Part shown: positions 42,231 through 45,205 of the stretch, in pieces | Layout of the letters: every line of letters begins with the position of its first letter | Position numbering within the stretch: position 1 is the stretch's first letter | NCBI RefSeq assembly: GCF_000153725.1 | Contig: NZ_DS022276.1 | Span: forward strand, 3,403,345-3,448,549 | DNA from: Salipiger bermudensis HTCC2601 | GTDB lineage: Bacteria; Pseudomonadota; Alphaproteobacteria; Rhodobacterales; Rhodobacteraceae | Length of the DNA: 45,205 bases | Direction of reading: 5' to 3' | The notes under the pieces: model-generated | Databases searched by the model: none | What the model was told of the DNA's origin: nothing | Seen by the model: only the letters and a program-made list of their open reading frames with translations | Position numbers and translations under genes: made by a program

Positions 42231-43544
42231 ATGGATGCAAAAATTAGAGACGTTCTTCTTGAGTTTGAATGCCAGCCGATACTGTTCATGGGGAGCGGGA
42301 TTCCCAAGCGCTACTTTGAAGCACCAAGCTGGCTGGAACTTCTGAGGATAGTTCTGGATGGAATGCCAGTACATCACGGAAAATTCGAGTACTACTATCA
42401 AAAACACTCTGGAGATCCGATCGCGATAGGGTCAGAGTTGTCGGACTTGGTTTTCGAGTGGGCGTGGGGCGCTGGTAAAGCCTCATTTCCAGAGGCACTC
42501 TTTGAAGCCGGCATGAGCAAGGACTGCTTTCTGAAAAGCTTGGTTTGCGATCACCTTTCGAAAGTAACACCCGGGAAGCGGGAAGACTTCAGCATACTTC
42601 CAAAAGAGGTGGCTGCGCTGTCAGATATCAGGCCACATGCGATCATTACAACAAATTACGATCACTCTCTCGAGGTGATCTTTGAGGGATACGTCCCAGT
42701 GACTGGGCAGACAATAATCCGCTACAACACCAATAGCTTCGGTGAAATATTTCACATCCACGGTGATGTCAGTGAGCCATCCTCTATTGTTTTGACGCGT
42801 GAGGATTATGAGGAATGGAAAGACAAGAAAAAGTATATCTCCGCTAAGCTTCTGACCTACTTCGCGGAGCACCCCGTTTTCATTTTCGGTTATGGGCTTG
42901 GGGATCCAAACGTCAAAGAAATCTTGCGAGACATTGGTGAACTCGTCGCTGACGATACTGGCCTTATTGATAACGTATATCAAGTCATCTGGGTGGAAGA
43001 TCTTCCCAAGAACCCTCCTGAACAGGCGGTCTTTTCGGTCGATGGCAAGGAATTTCGCATTAATGCGGTCTACGCGCAAAACTTCCAGTGGGTCTTCGAG
43101 GCGCTGAAGAGCCAATCAGCTTTGACATCTGTAAACCCGAAGCTAGTTCGCGCACTGGCCGCAAGAACAATGAAGCTTATTCGTCATGATATTCCCACTG
43201 GCAGTGTCGAAGTGGATTACGATGTGCTTGAGAGGGTTGCGGATCAGGATTCCGAGCTTCCTAACCTTCTTGGGATCGCGATAACTAATAATCCAAACCA
43301 TACGCATCCGCTCAATAACTCAAGTAGCCAGCGGCTTGGATTTAATCACTGGTCTGGAGCGAATAAGCTTGTCAACCGGGTCAAGGATGAGACGGGGGTA
43401 GACCTTCGGTCATCTGATAACTCATATCATTGCCAAATCAAAACCGGACCTGGGAAGAACAGCAAGGTCCGGAAATGGTCCCTGAAAAGCGTAGATTTAC
43501 TTCAAAAAGTCAAGTCAGATGAGGAATACGCTATAGAGCTGTGA
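42231..43544 (+). CDS. SIR2-like domain protein, candidate anti-phage NAD hydrolase
   Basis: The N-terminal part, about residues 1-270, is a SIR2-like Rossmann domain. Visible motifs are PILFMGSGIPKRYF (nucleotide-binding Gly-rich turn, residues 16-29), ITTNYDHSLE with the catalytic-type Asn at about 142, FHIHGD with the catalytic-type His at 177, and FIFGYGLGDPNV (220-225 core). This layout matches the SIR2 proteins of bacterial immunity, which deplete NAD+ to abort infection, rather than deacetylases: no zinc-binding cysteine pairs are seen. The last 165 residues are not recognised. I use ATG 42231, which puts the domain at the N-terminus; the frame is open from GTG 42066 and TTG 42186 is another option. 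The gene is visibly AT-richer than the core and lies among mobile-element fragments. Confidence 0.75.
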   Translation: MDAKIRDVLLEFECQPILFMGSGIPKRYFEAPSWLELLRIVLDGMPVHHGKFEYYYQKHSGDPIAIGSELSDLVFEWAWGAGKASFPEALFEAGMSKDCFLKSLVCDHLSKVTPGKREDFSILPKEVAALSDIRPHAIITTNYDHSLEVIFEGYVPVTGQTIIRYNTNSFGEIFHIHGDVSEPSSIVLTREDYEEWKDKKKYISAKLLTYFAEHPVFIFGYGLGDPNVKEILRDIGELVADDTGLIDNVYQVIWVEDLPKNPPEQAVFSVDGKEFRINAVYAQNFQWVFEALKSQSALTSVNPKLVRALAARTMKLIRHDIPTGSVEVDYDVLERVADQDSELPNLLGIAITNNPNHTHPLNNSSSQRLGFNHWSGANKLVNRVKDETGVDLRSSDNSYHCQIKTGPGKNSKVRKWSLKSVDLLQKVKSDEEYAIEL

Positions 43545-43675
43545 TTGGCGGATTGTGCATTTAAACTACCCCACGCGACCTCGGAGATGAACCGTGCCAC
43601 AGCAGCATACAAAGAAGTAGCTGGATTTAGCGCCGGCCGTCCGCTTCATCGGAGTTGAATGAAATCAATGGGCCA

Positions 43676-43867
43676 TCACTTGGCTCGCCACCGTTGAACT
43701 GCGCGCATGACGTCTGGTCCGGCGCTCCATCCCCAGGCGGCACCGATTGCGGTGAAAACCAATACTCCAGCGATCGCTCCGAATACTCCGCCAACGATAC
43801 CGGTGCCAGCACCGGCAAAGAAGCCAATCACGCCTCCTGTGAGGCTGCCAAATACTCTGCTTTTCAT
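43676..43867 (-). CDS. 63-residue glycine-zipper membrane protein
   Basis: From ATG 43867, with GGGAG six bases upstream, the minus strand encodes MKSRVFGSLTGGVIGFFAGAG, TGIVGGVFGAIAGVLVF and GAAWGWSAGPDVM, ending RWRAK. The spacing of glycines (GxxxG repeats) and hydrophobic residues makes a glycine-zipper double-helix hairpin that can pack or oligomerise in membranes. I do not recognise a named family. It faces the SIR2-like gene tail to tail. Such proteins are often envelope or pore-type small proteins, but that is only a structural expectation. Confidence 0.55.
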   Translation of the reverse strand: MKSRVFGSLTGGVIGFFAGAGTGIVGGVFGAIAGVLVFTAIGAAWGWSAGPDVMRAVQRWRAK

Positions 43868-44073
43868 CTTGTGCTCCCGTTTGTTTGTGGCAGCGTTAGC
43901 GTAGATGTCCGCTATCGGAAAGCTGCATTGCGGCATTACCGTTCTAACCAAAGGTCGGCTCAGGGCCGTCTCCGCCGGTCAGCCCCACTCACCAGGGCGG
44001 CCAGCACGCCGCGCCGCCGCAAGCCCGCTCCGAGCCCTTGTTGGCCGTTCCTTGTCAAGATAGGCAGCACTCC

Positions 44074-44346
44074 ATGACTATATGGCGTCCACCTCAAGAA
44101 ATTCGCCTCAAGGCAATCGGACTGCACTGGCGTGACGGACGGTTGCTGGCGGCAGAAGTACTCGATGACGAAGGCCGGGTTAAGGGCGTGCGCCCGCTTG
44201 GAGGCAGCGTTGAGTTCGGCGAGACCTTGGAAACTGCCGTGATCCGGGAGTTTGATGAGGAGCTGGGAATTCACGTCACACCAAGCGGCTCCCCGTTCTT
44301 TTTCGAGAACCACTATCTCCATGAGGGGGCTCGGGGTCACGAGATC
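44074..44346 (+). pseudogene. NUDIX hydrolase, truncated by IS21-family element
   Basis: From ATG 44074 the protein reads MTIWRPPQEIRLKAIGLHW, then the complete NUDIX box GGSVEFGETLETAVIREFDEELGI (G at start of the box, REFDEEL core, G before I; quoted here in parts: GSVEFGETLE, AVIREFDEELG). FFFENHYLHEGARGHEI follows. A NUDIX domain needs roughly 40 more residues; instead the sequence enters the IS21 end at about 44347 and the frame continues with unrelated residues to 44562. NUDIX enzymes hydrolyse nucleoside diphosphate-linked compounds, and the catalytic motif survives. The fold is probably incomplete, so I treat the gene as inactivated. Confidence 0.75.
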
Positions 44347-45205
44347 TGTGGCGCGACATCGCAGTTGAGTGCTGGGCGACATCGCAGGTGGATGACGGTG
44401 ACGTTTTTTGACGGTGCCGGTTTGCGGCCGTCAGATCAAGTTTCGATCTCGCTGCTCAATGTCGCTGGCCGCGAGTTGTCCTTCGCTGTGGCGATCTCCT
44501 TTTCGGGCTGTTGTTTGTCGCGGTCATCTTCGATGTCGCTGAGCGATGTCGCGGCGGCATAGGCGGCACGGCGTCGGTAGCTTTCGACGTTCATCTCGAA
44601 GATTGTTGCATGGTGAACGAGCCGATCGATGGCGGCGATGGTCATCGCCCTGTCGGGGAAGATGGCGTCCCAACCACTGAACGGCTGATTGGCCGTGATC
44701 ATGATAGAGCGCCGCTCGTATCGTGCGGAGATGAGCTCGAAGAGGGCGCTGGTCTCGGCCTGATCCTTTCGCACGTACGACAGGTCGTCGAGGATGAGCA
44801 GGTCGAACTTGTCGAGCTTCGCGATCTCCTGAGTGAGCGCCAGGTCCTGCCGCGCCACTTGCAGGCGTTGGACCAGGTCCGACGTCCTTGCCATAAGCAC
44901 ACGGTACCCTCGTTGGATGAGTTCGTATCCGATGGCCCCCGCGAGGTGCGTCTTGCCCGAGCCGGGCGGGCCGAAGGCCAGCAAATTGTGCCCTGCCTGC
45001 AGCCAGCTGTCGCCTTCGACCAGCGCTCTGACGCGGGCCTGGCTCAAGGTGGGTACCGCCAGGAAGTCGAAGGCGTCGAGCGTTTTCCCTTGTGGCAGCC
45101 TTGCAGCGGCAAGATGGCGTTGGGTGGGCGGCCCCTGTTCCCGCTCGCTCAGCTCCAGCTCGCACAGCGCCGCCAACAAGCGTTCGGCCGGCCAACCCTC
45201 CTTGT
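44347..45205 (-). mobile_element. IS21-family insertion sequence, right part; continues past window
   Basis: The element end is at about 44347 (TGTGGCGCGACATCGCAG), where the NUDIX gene is interrupted. Inside it, GCGACATCGCAG occurs twice, at 44352-44363 and 44376-44387; repeated terminal binding sites are typical of IS21. istB follows on the minus strand. istA and the other end lie beyond 45205. I cannot tell from this window whether the element is complete. Confidence 0.75.
44436..45205 (-). CDS. istB: IS21-family helper ATPase IstB, N-terminus outside window
   Basis: IstB is the AAA+ ATPase that assists the IstA transposase in target capture. The visible part (about 256 codons) has the N-terminal helical region, then Walker A AFGPPGSGKTHLAGAIG and Walker B FDLLILDDLSYV. 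Conserved ISARYERRSIMITANQPFSGWD and a DRLVHHATIFEMNVESYR segment at the C-terminal side follow. The frame is open through the right edge of the window: codons upstream of the TTG at 45179 (KEGWPAER) continue the IstB sequence, so the true start is outside. The stop at 44436 is close to the IS end, as normal. Confidence 0.92.
   Translation of the reverse strand, partial: KEGWPAERLLAALCELELSEREQGPPTQRHLAAARLPQGKTLDAFDFLAVPTLSQARVRALVEGDSWLQAGHNLLAFGPPGSGKTHLAGAIGYELIQRGYRVLMARTSDLVQRLQVARQDLALTQEIAKLDKFDLLILDDLSYVRKDQAETSALFELISARYERRSIMITANQPFSGWDAIFPDRAMTIAAIDRLVHHATIFEMNVESYRRRAAYAAATSLSDIEDDRDKQQPEKEIATAKDNSRPATLSSEIET

Noticed and set aside
1-45205. CRISPR arrays, rRNA and tRNA genes
   Set aside because: I looked for regularly spaced repeats and for tRNA/rRNA signatures on both strands and saw none. 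A tRNAscan and a CRISPR finder run would settle this.

Overview
The window is a high-GC, gene-dense chromosomal segment of an alphaproteobacterium, almost certainly a Rhodobacteraceae (Roseobacter-type) member. The support is the gene neighbourhoods (radA-cvpA-purF, dnaB-alr, fabD-fabG-acpP, prfA-prmC-DUF4167, lptFGD-surA-pdxA-rsmA), the protein sequences themselves, and a family of GC-hairpin intergenic repeats of a kind I associate with this group. The genus cannot be fixed from the sequence. I saw no rRNA, tRNA or CRISPR array.

Layout of the core part (1 to about 40.25 kb). 1-2411 (minus): a partial short-chain dehydrogenase, a small GspC/PilP-like protein and purF. 2635-5199 (plus): a bd-type quinol oxidase operon (cydA, cydB and a 34-residue DUF2474 subunit). 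5625-13665 (minus): cvpA, radA, a two-TM conserved protein, a PqiA-like membrane protein, a small membrane protein, an MlaF/MlaE-type lipid ABC pair, alr and dnaB. 13911-17298 (minus): pyrE, pyrC and a cytochrome b561-YceI fusion. 17482-19747 (plus): fabD, fabG, acpP. 20103-22024 (minus): an iron-type periplasmic binding protein with an RirA-like TGA-N9-TCA box upstream, and mazG. 22088-25449 (plus): two M20 amidohydrolases joined in one reading frame and a frameshifted agmatinase gene. 25624-28975 (plus): a DUF1499 protein, prfA, prmC, DUF4167. 29066-36601 (minus): an envelope-biogenesis run, transcribed lptF-lptG-lptD-surA-pdxA-rsmA, with start/stop overlaps at most junctions. 36730-38720 (plus): pepA and holC. 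38772-40035 (minus): a membrane-anchored aspartic protease and a MarC protein.

From about 40.25 kb to the end the sequence changes character. A LysR gene is cut after about 80 codons by the left end of an IS5-family element. The IS is itself cut and abuts an N-terminal fragment of a phage-type integrase on the other strand. Then come a sparse 0.6-0.8 kb stretch, a visibly AT-richer gene for a SIR2-like NAD-hydrolase-type protein (a candidate single-gene anti-phage effector), a 63-residue glycine-zipper membrane protein, a NUDIX gene truncated by an IS21-family element, and the istB end of that element running off the window. This is a decayed mobile island.

Main points for follow-up: the SIR2-like gene and its novel C-terminal region; the dispersed intergenic repeat family (four loci here, two as inverted pairs); three single-base indel scars clustered between 23.2 and 24.6 kb (the fused amidohydrolases and broken speB), which are either real decay or sequence error; the RirA-like operator; and a nested hairpin in the DUF4167 leader.
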